DNA of 64,000 nt. It comes from CAIMMJ01 sp037131955 (GTDB lineage Bacteria > Bacteroidota > Bacteroidia > UBA4408). The stretch spans positions 1 to 64,000 of the forward strand of contig JBAXQC010000006.1 of assembly GCA_037131955.1 (NCBI GenBank), read 5' to 3'. Positions 53,146 to 61,527 of this stretch are shown in pieces; positions within the stretch are counted from its first letter, which is position 1, and every line of letters starts with the position of its first letter. A program made the position numbers and the translations under genes. A model generated the notes under the pieces. The model was not told the DNA's origin and searched no databases. It saw only the letters and a program-made list of their open reading frames with translations.

Positions 53146-54735
53146 TTGATCAAAAAAGCATTTCTTTTTTTAAGTTTAATTTTGGTTACAAACTTTGTTT
53201 TTGCTCAAAGCACAATTGTTCCTTATGAATTTTTCTTTGCTCAAAATATAGAAAGAGAATTAGCTAAAAAAAATAGAAAAGAATTTGCATCCACTAAGCC
53301 ATTTACATTTAGCCATGAAAAATTAAAAAGCATAAACGATTCAATAGGCTTTTTTTGTCTTTTTGATACAACAGCTCATTTGTTTGAACAAAAACTTTGT
53401 AGGCAAGATGTAATTAAAATAAACAAGGAAGAATTTACCCTTTCCATTAACCCCCTGTTTAATTTTAGTTTGGGAAGAGACAAAAAGGAGAACAAACAAA
53501 GACTCCTGCAAAATACCAGAGGATTATGGGTTAAAGGGTCAATTGGAAAAAAATTTTATTTTGAATCACAGTTTCTAGAAAATCAAGTAACGGCACCCTT
53601 GTATGTAAGAGAATTTATTAAAGCACATAAAGTTTACCCGGGCTTAGGTAGAACAAAAGTGTTTAAAGAAATTGGAGCCGACTTTGCAATATCTTCTGCT
53701 AATTTTTTATTTGCCCCAAGTAAGAATTTTTCAATAATGGCAGGCACAGGTAAGCATTTTTATGGCTTTGGTTATCGTTCACTTTTGCTCAGCGACAACT
53801 CTTTTAATTATCCTTATGCAAAAGCTTCCTATTCAAGAAATTGGTTCAGGTACGAAGTAATGTGGGCAAGTTTGATGAATATTTATCAAGGAGATATTAC
53901 ATTTAATATCTATAGCGAACCTACATTTAGAAAGAAAACAGCAGCATTTCAATATTTGGTATTTATGCCTTTTAATTTTTTGGAACTTGGTCTTTTTAAT
54001 GGAATTATTTACAGACCAATTTCTAAGGCACATCCTTATTTTAATTTTAATATTTTAAACCCTATTCCGTTTTACAATGTGGCAGAGCAAGGTTTATCAT
54101 CAGTAAACAATGCTATTGCAGGCTTAAATGTAAGACTAAAACTTACATCAAGTATTTGTATATATGGGCAATACATGATGGATAATAACACTGCAAATGG
54201 TAATCTTTTTAAGAAAAATGGAATACAAATTGGCACACGTTACTTTGATATTGCAGGAATTAGAAACTTAAATTTTTTACTAGAATATAATTATGTAAGC
54301 CCTTATTCTTATACAACAAAAAGCAATCAACAAAATTATATTCATTACAATCAAAGTTTAACACACCCTTGGGGTGCAAATTTTAAAGAGATTGTTGCAA
54401 TTGTTTCTTACAACTATAAAGGTGTTTTTATAACAGCAAAAGTAAACACCGGTCAAATTGGTGTTGATAGTACGGGTGGAGTTTTTGGACAAAACATTTT
54501 ATTGTCGGATATTTCTGGAAGAAATAGAACAAATAATACGTTTCTGCAAGGCACAAAAACCAGGTTAGAAATAATAGATGTAAAGGCCGGATACATAATA
54601 AATCCAGCCTATAATTTTCAGATCTATGCTGGATTTTTTAACAGGAGATGGATAAATAACAAACAAGAAAAATACTCAAGCTTTTTTTCTATTGGGTTAA
54701 GAACAAATATTTACAATAATTATTTAGATTTCTAA
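53146..54735 (+). CDS. Outer-membrane barrel protein, Wzi/RemB-like
   Basis: This 529-residue exported protein starts at TTG 53146 with a signal peptide (AFLFLSLILVTNFVFAQ). Barrel strands follow, including GLWVKGSIGKKFYFESQFLE, FSIMAGTGKHFYGFGYRSLL, LSDNSFNYPYAKASYSRNWF and a C-terminal YSSFFSIGLRTNIYNNYLDF. The GYRSLLLSDN segment recalls capsule-assembly Wzi family proteins and the flavobacterial gliding-related RemB. I cannot decide between them. Its position directly behind fcl supports a role in surface polysaccharide display. It converges on the HD hydrolase gene. Confidence 0.7.
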   Translation: MIKKAFLFLSLILVTNFVFAQSTIVPYEFFFAQNIERELAKKNRKEFASTKPFTFSHEKLKSINDSIGFFCLFDTTAHLFEQKLCRQDVIKINKEEFTLSINPLFNFSLGRDKKENKQRLLQNTRGLWVKGSIGKKFYFESQFLENQVTAPLYVREFIKAHKVYPGLGRTKVFKEIGADFAISSANFLFAPSKNFSIMAGTGKHFYGFGYRSLLLSDNSFNYPYAKASYSRNWFRYEVMWASLMNIYQGDITFNIYSEPTFRKKTAAFQYLVFMPFNFLELGLFNGIIYRPISKAHPYFNFNILNPIPFYNVAEQGLSSVNNAIAGLNVRLKLTSSICIYGQYMMDNNTANGNLFKKNGIQIGTRYFDIAGIRNLNFLLEYNYVSPYSYTTKSNQQNYIHYNQSLTHPWGANFKEIVAIVSYNYKGVFITAKVNTGQIGVDSTGGVFGQNILLSDISGRNRTNNTFLQGTKTRLEIIDVKAGYIINPAYNFQIYAGFFNRRWINNKQEKYSSFFSIGLRTNIYNNYLDF

Positions 54736-54757
54736 CAAAACAAATTTCCTTTTAAAA

Positions 54758-56005
54758 TTATTCAAATTCTATGTCTATTTCTCTTGGATAGCATAGAAAA
54801 TATTTTTCCACTTTGGTAGAAAGTACCTGTAAATTTAATTGGTCTGATGCTTTTGTAATGTCTTCTAATTTTCCATCCTTAAATAAAATATTTATTTTGT
54901 CGGATAAGGGATTGTAGGCATTGTTAGAAATAGTATCTGCAATTACAAAGTAATTTGTTTCTTCAAAGGAGAGTTGAAATTTTTCTTGAACTGCTTCTCT
55001 AATTTTATATATTTTTTCTTTGGAAAAAGATTTATTTTGAATTTTTACCTTAAATAAATTTCTTGCATTAAAATTTACACAAAGCTTGGCTAAAATTTTG
55101 TCTTCGCAATCCTCCCAAACCTTTACTGATGTTTGAATATCATAGTCGTCGAGTTTTGCAAAAGTACTTAAGGCTAAATTATTTTTTTCAAAATCGGTTG
55201 TTTTAAATTCGTTTTTCAAAAAGTAATCTAATGCAGGTGTGGCAAATAACTTACTTCCTTTTTTAGTAAGTTCTTTTGCTCTCTTTAAAATCATCACTAA
55301 CAATTGTTCTGCCGCCACAGTAGTTTTGTGATAATATACTTGCCAATACATTAATCTGCGTGCAACAATAAATTTCTCTACAGAATAAATTCCTTTTTCC
55401 TCTACTGCCAACACATCATTTTTTACATTTAGCATGGCAATAATTCTATCGGTAGAAATAATACCTTCTGAAACTCCTGTAAAAAAACTATCTCGTTTAA
55501 GATAGTCTAATCTGTCCATGTCTAGTTGGCTTGATACCAATTGGTGTAAGAATTTTTTTGGGTACTTATTTGTAAAAATTTCAATGGCCGTATTTAATTT
55601 CCCTTTAAACTCTTTGTTTAAATTTTCCATAAAAAGCGAAGAGATTTTTTCGTGCGGAATTCCATTCACCAAGCTATGCTCCAGTGCATGAGAAAAGGGT
55701 CCATGCCCTATATCGTGCAATAAAATTGCAAGCAGTGCACCTTCTTGTTCTTTGTTGCTTATAGAAACTCCTTTGTTGCGTAAAGTATCAATTGCTTGCG
55801 ACATTAGGTACATTGCACCCAATGCATGGTGAAACCTTGTATGCAGAGCTCCTGGATAAACAAAACTAGTCATCCCTAATTGACGAATACGTCTTAAACG
55901 CTGAAAAAATGGGTGATCAATTAGGTTTAGAATTATGCCATATGGAATACTTACAAAACCATAAATGGGGTCGTTAAAAATTTTCCTTTTTTCAATTGCT
56001 TTCAT
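54758..56005 (-). CDS. HD-domain phosphohydrolase (dNTPase-like)
   Basis: This 415-residue protein carries an HD metal-binding domain in the first 200 residues: RLRRIRQLGMTSFVYPGALH, the first His in TRFHHALGAMYLMSQ, the HD pair in LLHDIGHGPFSHALEH and the distal Asp in SQLDMDRLDYLKRDS. These are the residues of dNTP triphosphohydrolase-like enzymes. The C-terminal half is family-specific. The likely role is nucleotide hydrolysis in the cytoplasm. It is the last gene of the tolC-hlyD-tsaB-holB run, 13 bases after holB. Confidence 0.87.
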   Translation of the reverse strand: MKAIEKRKIFNDPIYGFVSIPYGIILNLIDHPFFQRLRRIRQLGMTSFVYPGALHTRFHHALGAMYLMSQAIDTLRNKGVSISNKEQEGALLAILLHDIGHGPFSHALEHSLVNGIPHEKISSLFMENLNKEFKGKLNTAIEIFTNKYPKKFLHQLVSSQLDMDRLDYLKRDSFFTGVSEGIISTDRIIAMLNVKNDVLAVEEKGIYSVEKFIVARRLMYWQVYYHKTTVAAEQLLVMILKRAKELTKKGSKLFATPALDYFLKNEFKTTDFEKNNLALSTFAKLDDYDIQTSVKVWEDCEDKILAKLCVNFNARNLFKVKIQNKSFSKEKIYKIREAVQEKFQLSFEETNYFVIADTISNNAYNPLSDKINILFKDGKLEDITKASDQLNLQVLSTKVEKYFLCYPREIDIEFE

Positions 56006-56018
56006 ACATGCCGCAGTG

Positions 56019-57161
56019 CTATGCTATAGGAACTTTCATATTTAATTGATGACTTATTTGCAACGTACAATCCAAAAAAATCATTTTTGAGTTACCGTTT
56101 CTGTCAATGTCTAATACAGCCTTGTCTAAAATTGCTAAAATATTTCCACAATTGTATGCATGTATAAAATTGTGAAACTTTATGTTGAAACTTGTTTCAC
56201 TTGGCATTTCTCTTACCATGGATTCAATACTTAATGTTCTAAGTAAATTTTTTCTTATGGCTTGCATACAATAGCTTAAAAACTCTTTTTGTTTTTCTCT
56301 CGAAAAGCTTGCTAGTTTATCAACCCAAGGCATAAGTGCAACTTGTTTACTTCTATTAAACGAAAACCTCATCCATTCTTGAAAATTAATTAAGTTAAAA
56401 TTTTCTTCCTCGCTATTGTTTAAAATTTCTAAAGCCATATTAAAGTTTCCTTCACAAAAATTTGCAATAAAAATTGCGTTTTCTTCAGGCACGTTATAAT
56501 TAGAAATTAATTCCTGTTCAATGTCTTTGTTGGTGAGCACTGGAATATGCACTTTTTGAACTCTACTAATAATAGTTGGCAACAAACCTTCGGGATATTC
56601 ACTTACTAAAAGAAACAATGTTTTTTCTGGTGGCTCTTCTAATATTTTTAAAAGCTTATTTGCAGTCTGCACATTCATTTTTTCGGGAAACCACATTAAT
56701 AATATTTTGTATTCACTTTCATAAGTTTTTAAACTTAGCTTCTTTATTATTTCGCTTCCTTCTTCTGTTGTTATAAGTGCATTTTTAACTTCATTTGTCA
56801 TGGAAGTTAGCCAATTAAAATAACCCATGTATGGATTATTTAAATATTCTTTTCTGAATTCTTGAATGTAGTCGTCGCTAACTTTTTTTGTTGGACTTGA
56901 TTTTGTAACAATTGGGAAAGACAAATGTAAATCGGGATGAACCAATTTTTTGTTTTTTATGCAAGCCGCACAAGTACCGCATGAATCGTTTTCTTGCTTA
57001 TTGGTGCAGTGGATATATGTAGCCATTGCCATTGCCATTGCCAAATTTCCACTTCCTTCTAGGCCCGAGAATAGTTGAGCATGACTCAATCGGCCTATAT
57101 TAACATTGTGTATTAGTTTATTTTTTAATTCGCTATGTCCAATTATATCATTAAAAAACAT
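56019..57161 (-). CDS. holB: DNA polymerase III subunit delta'
   Basis: This 380-residue clamp-loader subunit starts FNDIIGHSELKNKLIHNVNI and GRLSHAQLFSGLEGSGNLAM. The P-loop is degenerate (no GKT/S), as expected for delta', which does not hydrolyse ATP. The zinc module is visible as CGTCAACIKNKKLVHPDLHL. The AAA core continues with VQTANKLLKILEEPPEKTLF and LLPTIISRVQKVHIPVL (SRC-like sensor). It lies 1 base after tsaB and 13 before the HD gene. The assignment is by domain order and zinc motif. Confidence 0.88.
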   Translation of the reverse strand: MFFNDIIGHSELKNKLIHNVNIGRLSHAQLFSGLEGSGNLAMAMAMATYIHCTNKQENDSCGTCAACIKNKKLVHPDLHLSFPIVTKSSPTKKVSDDYIQEFRKEYLNNPYMGYFNWLTSMTNEVKNALITTEEGSEIIKKLSLKTYESEYKILLMWFPEKMNVQTANKLLKILEEPPEKTLFLLVSEYPEGLLPTIISRVQKVHIPVLTNKDIEQELISNYNVPEENAIFIANFCEGNFNMALEILNNSEEENFNLINFQEWMRFSFNRSKQVALMPWVDKLASFSREKQKEFLSYCMQAIRKNLLRTLSIESMVREMPSETSFNIKFHNFIHAYNCGNILAILDKAVLDIDRNGNSKMIFLDCTLQISHQLNMKVPIA

Positions 57162-57162
57162 T

Positions 57163-57840
57163 TTACTTTTCCTTTGTATTGGTTTGAAATTCTTTTAAAT
57201 AAAACGGTTCCAGATGAGCCAAGGTATTAAAAATTTTGTTTGAAAATAAATCGCTTGCTAGCTCAACTTGTCCGGATGCTTCGCAGCAATTTTGATCATA
57301 GAAAATATGGTTTTCTTTATTTAATATAGTGTTACACTTTTCAGCACCATTTCCAAAAAAAATTAAATCTTTTCCAATCCAATTCTCAAAACTTTTTTCA
57401 TCAATAATTTTAGCTGTTGTAGATTCCGCCTCTATTAATTGGTAATCATAGATAGAAGTATATACTTCCATTCTTCTGGCATCAATCATTGGAACTAGAA
57501 ATTGATTGGATGTTGGATTTATTTTTTTGTGTGCAACATTTGCCATAGAGGATAATGTATTTATAGCAATAACCGGAATGTTTAATCCGTAAGCCAATCC
57601 TTTGCAAAAGGAAAGGCCAATTCTTAAACCAGTGTAGGATCCGGGGCCAATGCTAACAGATACTGCAGATAGTTGAACGGGAGTGGTATCTGTTTCAATA
57701 AAAATATTTTTGACCATGCTATTTAAAATTTCAGCATGTTTAAAGCCATCGTCAATACTATTTTGTGCAAGTAGGATTTTATTTTCAGAAATTCCAACTG
57801 AACAAACAGTGGTGGCTGTTTCTATGTGTAAAAGTTTCAA
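57163..57840 (-). CDS. tsaB: tRNA threonylcarbamoyladenosine biosynthesis protein TsaB
   Basis: This 225-residue ASKHA-fold partner of TsaD is needed for t6A37 modification of ANN-decoding tRNAs. The N-terminus (LLHIETATTVCSVGISENKI), SIGPGSYTGLRIGLSFCKGL near 67-86 and VPMIDARRMEVYTSIYDY are TsaB hallmarks. It starts with TTG at 57840, 8 bases after the end of the adaptor gene, and is followed by holB after 1 base. The family is essential in most bacteria, so its place behind an efflux pair is a convenience of the operon. Confidence 0.93.
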   Translation of the reverse strand: MKLLHIETATTVCSVGISENKILLAQNSIDDGFKHAEILNSMVKNIFIETDTTPVQLSAVSVSIGPGSYTGLRIGLSFCKGLAYGLNIPVIAINTLSSMANVAHKKINPTSNQFLVPMIDARRMEVYTSIYDYQLIEAESTTAKIIDEKSFENWIGKDLIFFGNGAEKCNTILNKENHIFYDQNCCEASGQVELASDLFSNKIFNTLAHLEPFYLKEFQTNTKEK

Positions 57841-57848
57841 ACTTAATT

Positions 57849-59201
57849 TTAATCTTTTTCTTTGTTTAGTTCTTCCTCTTGAACAACTTTTACCAGCGAC
57901 CTGTTTTTAAGAAGCTTACTCACCGTTTTGTAAGGTCCAACAATAACTTCGTCGCCTTTAGAAATACCACTTAATATTTGAATAAAATTATTGTCTTGAA
58001 TGCCAGTTTTTACGGGTTTTATCAAAGATTTTCCATTATCAAAAATAAAAACTAATTCTATTGCTTCCTCTTTGTTATTTTTATCTTTTTCTTCTTCATC
58101 CTCTTCTTTCTTATTCTTTTTATTTGTTTTATTTTCGGATGTTGTATCTGTTCTTAATGTAACAGCTTCTATTGGAACTGCTAAAACATTTTTTATTGTT
58201 TTAGTTTGTATGTCCACGGTTGCTGTCATGCCGGGGCGAAATGGAGAATTATTGTCCTGCTTATTGCTTAGTAAGTGTGAATACGAATCTCTAAGTATTC
58301 TAATTTTTACTTCAAAATTTGTAATTTGATCAGCACTTGTTCCGTTTGTATTGGCGCTATTTGCAATTGAGGTTACTATCCCTTTAAACTTTTGACCCAA
58401 GTAGGCATCAACTTCTATTAAAGTGGTATCGTTTAAATGAATTTTTACAATATCATTTTCATTTACGTCAACCACAACTTCCATTTCGTTGAGGTTGGCA
58501 ATTCTTAAAAGTTCTGTTCCTGCCATTTGAGAAGTACCAACAACTCTTTCGCCTTTTTCTACATTAAGTTTAGAAACTTTTCCATCTACCGGCGAACGAA
58601 TAATTGTTCTGTCTAGGTTATTGTTTGCTTCCTCTAAAGAAGCTACTGCATTTTTTATATTAAAATCGCTTGCAGAAACTGTTTGTGCAGCAGCTTCTAC
58701 ATCTGCTTTTGCACTTTCGTATTGCGATTTAGAATTTTCAAATTCTGCTTCCGATATTGCACCTTGGTCAAATAGTTTTTTATTTCTGTTAAAGGTTAAC
58801 TCGGTGTTTACAAATACTGCTTTAGATTGCACTAACCTGGCTTTAGAGTTCGCTAAATTTGCTTTGGTAGTATTTACGCTTGCCTCGGTTCTTTCTTTGT
58901 TTGAAATATATAAAAGAGGATTTATTTTACAGAGCACTTCACCTTTCTTTACCTCTTGCCCTTCTTTTACAAACAAGTCAACAATTTCTCCAGAAACATC
59001 AGGACTTATTTTTACTTCTACTTCTGGCTGAATTTTTCCGCTTGCCGATACTGTTTCTGTAATTGTTTTTAATTCTACTTTTTGAGTGTTTACTTCAAAT
59101 CCAACTTCTTTGCCAATCCAGCCGGCCTTTTTAGCTATAATTGAAAATAAAATTAGTACTGCCGCACTAATTAAAATAATATTTCTGGTTTTCTTTTTCA
59201 A
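57849..59201 (-). CDS. Periplasmic adaptor of an efflux system (HlyD/MacA/RND type)
   Basis: This 450-residue membrane-fusion protein has an N-terminal membrane anchor (IILISAAVLILFSIIAKKAG). A biotinyl-lipoyl-like domain (SGKIQPEVEVKISPDVSGEI, LFVKEGQEVKKGEVLCKINP) is followed by a long coiled coil (about 100-200), the return lipoyl half (RTIIRSPVDGKVSKLNVEKG), and a beta-barrel domain. Within the last part there is an unusual Lys/Glu-rich insert of about 30 residues (NKTNKKNKKEEDEEEKDKNN). It starts with TTG at 59201, 10 bases after tolC. No permease gene (MacB or RND) is next to it, so the inner-membrane partner is elsewhere. Confidence 0.9.
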   Translation of the reverse strand: MKKKTRNIILISAAVLILFSIIAKKAGWIGKEVGFEVNTQKVELKTITETVSASGKIQPEVEVKISPDVSGEIVDLFVKEGQEVKKGEVLCKINPLLYISNKERTEASVNTTKANLANSKARLVQSKAVFVNTELTFNRNKKLFDQGAISEAEFENSKSQYESAKADVEAAAQTVSASDFNIKNAVASLEEANNNLDRTIIRSPVDGKVSKLNVEKGERVVGTSQMAGTELLRIANLNEMEVVVDVNENDIVKIHLNDTTLIEVDAYLGQKFKGIVTSIANSANTNGTSADQITNFEVKIRILRDSYSHLLSNKQDNNSPFRPGMTATVDIQTKTIKNVLAVPIEAVTLRTDTTSENKTNKKNKKEEDEEEKDKNNKEEAIELVFIFDNGKSLIKPVKTGIQDNNFIQILSGISKGDEVIVGPYKTVSKLLKNRSLVKVVQEEELNKEKD

Positions 59202-59211
59202 TTTTATTTAA

Positions 59212-60621
59212 TTAAAGTGTGATAGGTTTACCTTGATAAAAATCAAGAATTTTTACCTTAAAAATGTAATCAAATTTTGCTTGATTCAAGTTTGATTTGG
59301 CAAGATTTAATTTGTTTTTAGAATCATTAAATTCAAAACTATTTACTACACCTAAATCAAATCTTGTTTTTGTATTATTAAAAGCAAGTTCTGAGGCAGT
59401 AAGTGCTGTTTTTGTAGCATTGTATTTTTTAAGTGCAGCAACAGCATCGTAATATGCATTAAAAATAGTTTGTTTTAAATCTCTTTTTGTTTGGTCTAAA
59501 TTGTTTTTAGAAATCTCGAAATTTAGTTTTGCTCTGTTGATGTTTGTGTAATTATTTAATCCGTTAAAAAGTGACCAGGAAAGTTGAAAACCAAAAGAAC
59601 GATTAAAATTACTGTTCAATTGTTTTGAATATTTAGTAGGTTCAAAAATTGGAACTTGCTGCGTAGTATATACACTTTCGCCTAACAACGTTTGCCCAAC
59701 TATGTACTGCTGGTTTTGATAACCAATAATATCTTGCGCCAATCCTGAATATCCTGTGCCCAGCGAACCGCCAATGCTAATGGTTGGGTATAAACCACTT
59801 TGTGCAATATTAATTCCTTTTTCTGCCACCTTTATTCTTGTTTCTGAGCTTTTAACTGCCGGTTGGTTACCAATTGCTGTGGTGTAAATATAATCTGCGT
59901 TAGCTGTAATTAATTCGCTGGTAGGGTCTGCTAGTTCAGGAATTTCTATGCTAAAATCTTGTGTAGATTTTAAATCGAGCTGCAAGGCTAGATTTAAATA
60001 AGATATGTCTAATTGATTTTGAGCATTTATTACAGATAAATCTTCGTTGGCCAACTGAGCTTGCAAATCCAATAAAATATTTTTTGCAGCACTTCCAGCT
60101 TCTAGCAAACGATTGGCTCTTTCTATTTGTTGTTTGGTTAATGTGGTTTGATTTTGAGCGTTTTTTAATTGCTCAATGGCAAACAATATCTGTAAATAAG
60201 AACTGGCAATACTTAACGCAACATCATTTTTTATTTTATCTAAATCTTGCTTGGAGGCAAACAAATTTAATTCACCTTGTTTAATTGAATTGTATTGCTG
60301 AAACCCATTAAAAATATTCATTCCGGTTTGCAAAGAAAATCTATCGCTCCTTACACGAGCAGTGGCAAACCTGTTTGTGAACGGGTCAATTGTTTGTCCA
60401 AAATTATAGAAGTTGCTGGCATTTAAAGAAAGGTTGGGCAAAACATTTGCCTTAGTTTGCAATAAGTTTTGTTCCGAAATATCTTTGTTAAATTCAGCTT
60501 GCTTTACTTGTAAATTATTTTTAAGTGCATGCTCAATACATTGCTTTAAACTCCAATTTGTTGTTTGAGAAAATGCAGAAGCAGTAATAAATAGAAATAG
60601 AATTAATATAGATTTTTTCAT
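59212..60621 (-). CDS. TolC family outer-membrane efflux protein
   Basis: This 469-residue outer-membrane channel has a signal peptide (ILILFLFITASAFSQ) and the TolC start TNWSLKQCIEHALKNNLQVK. Two structural repeats of long helices and strands follow (SFLQILFAIEQLKNAQNQ-like; FGFQLSWSLFNGLNNYTN; RDLKQTIFNAYYDAVAALKK). The C-terminus ends YIFKVKILDFYQGKPITL. It is the first gene of a minus-strand operon with the adaptor, under a TAACTTTG promoter box. Together they form the outer and periplasmic parts of an export pump. Confidence 0.93.
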   Translation of the reverse strand: MKKSILILFLFITASAFSQTTNWSLKQCIEHALKNNLQVKQAEFNKDISEQNLLQTKANVLPNLSLNASNFYNFGQTIDPFTNRFATARVRSDRFSLQTGMNIFNGFQQYNSIKQGELNLFASKQDLDKIKNDVALSIASSYLQILFAIEQLKNAQNQTTLTKQQIERANRLLEAGSAAKNILLDLQAQLANEDLSVINAQNQLDISYLNLALQLDLKSTQDFSIEIPELADPTSELITANADYIYTTAIGNQPAVKSSETRIKVAEKGINIAQSGLYPTISIGGSLGTGYSGLAQDIIGYQNQQYIVGQTLLGESVYTTQQVPIFEPTKYSKQLNSNFNRSFGFQLSWSLFNGLNNYTNINRAKLNFEISKNNLDQTKRDLKQTIFNAYYDAVAALKKYNATKTALTASELAFNNTKTRFDLGVVNSFEFNDSKNKLNLAKSNLNQAKFDYIFKVKILDFYQGKPITL

Positions 60622-60643
60622 GTTGCCAATGTGTTGGGCGATG

Positions 60644-60651
60644 CAAAGTTA
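60644..60651 (-). promoter_or_regulatory. Candidate -7 promoter box for the tolC-adaptor operon
   Basis: TAACTTTG on the minus strand (plus 60644-60651) matches TAnnTTTG, 22 bases upstream of the tolC ATG. The -33 region is AT-rich without a perfect TTTG. Confidence 0.45.
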
Positions 60652-60686
60652 AAATTTTACTTATAAAGAGAACTATATAATTTAGT

Positions 60687-61073
60687 TCACAATTTTTGAT
60701 GAAGTGAGAAACGATGTTTAAAGAAAAAGTGGCAAGCAAATACTCCAAAAGAATTTGCAATAAAATCTGAAAGATCGGCGCTTCTGTCAATAAATAAAGT
60801 TTCTTGTAGTATTTCTAAAATGCCCCCATATCCAATGCAGGCAATAGCAAAAGTTATAAAAATGTGAGATTTTAGGCGGGCAGTATGCTCAACTTTTATG
60901 TATGATTTAATACATAAAAAGTAAAGAATAAAAAACATGCCAGCATGCACCCATTTATCAAATGAAATCCATTCTAACCAAGAAATTTGGGGAATGTCTT
61001 TGCCGGGCATGCCGCATAAAAGTGCAATAAAAAAGGCCCACAAAATGGGCCTCAGGTATTTAACAACAATCAT
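60687..61073 (-). CDS. VanZ family membrane protein
   Basis: This 128-residue protein has about four membrane helices. The VanZ pattern includes KDIPQISWLEWISFDKWVHA, MFFILYFLCIKSY and YGGILEILQETLFIDRSADL, with the DxxNxxxG-like end SDFIANSFGVFACHFF. VanZ-like proteins have no firmly known function; the founder confers teicoplanin resistance in enterococci. It lies 5 bases downstream of gcvH, and as far as I recall this order after sprA is common in Bacteroidota. Confidence 0.9.
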   Translation of the reverse strand: MIVVKYLRPILWAFFIALLCGMPGKDIPQISWLEWISFDKWVHAGMFFILYFLCIKSYIKVEHTARLKSHIFITFAIACIGYGGILEILQETLFIDRSADLSDFIANSFGVFACHFFFKHRFSLHQKL

Positions 61074-61078
61074 TTATA

Positions 61079-61459
61079 CTAATGACCAATTAATGTTTTA
61101 TATGCAGAAGAATCCAATAGGTCGTTTAACTCTGCTGTGTTGTCAACAGAGATTTTTATCATCCAACCTGAACCGTAAGCATCAGTGTTTACACTTTCTG
61201 GATTTGATTCTAAATTTGGATTTATTTCTAATACTTTTCCACTTAATGGCATAAATAAATCTGACACAGTTTTTACCGCTTCAACTGTTCCAAAAACTTC
61301 TTCTCTTGCCAAGGTTTCTCCCTCAGTTTCAATTTCTACATATACAATATCTCCCAGTTCTCCTTGGGCAAAATCTGTAATTCCTATTGTGGCGGTATTT
61401 CCTTCAATCAATACCCACTCGTGATCTTTTGTGTACTTTAAGTTTTCTGGAAAGTTCAT
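61079..61459 (-). CDS. gcvH: Glycine cleavage system H protein
   Basis: This 126-residue lipoyl carrier protein shuttles the aminomethyl group of glycine between GcvP and GcvT. The lipoylated Lys is in FGTVEAVKTVSDLFMPLSGK near residue 64. The start (FPENLKYTKDHEWVLIEGNT) and IGITDFAQGELGDIVYVEIE are canonical. The length is normal. It sits between sprA and vanZ on the minus strand with its own promoter box upstream. gcvP and gcvT are not in the window. Confidence 0.96.
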   Translation of the reverse strand: MNFPENLKYTKDHEWVLIEGNTATIGITDFAQGELGDIVYVEIETEGETLAREEVFGTVEAVKTVSDLFMPLSGKVLEINPNLESNPESVNTDAYGSGWMIKISVDNTAELNDLLDSSAYKTLIGH

Positions 61460-61481
61460 ATTTTATTTATTTAATTGCTCG

Positions 61482-61514
61482 CAAATGTAAAATTTAGATT
61501 TAATTTTTACTAAA
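61482..61514 (-). promoter_or_regulatory. Candidate Bacteroidota promoter for gcvH-vanZ
   Basis: TACATTTG on the minus strand (plus 61482-61489) exactly matches TAnnTTTG. A TTTA lies 21 bases further upstream (plus 61511-61514). The box is 22 bases upstream of the gcvH ATG, so gcvH can be expressed apart from sprA. Confidence 0.5.
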
Positions 61515-61527
61515 GCTTTTAAATAAT

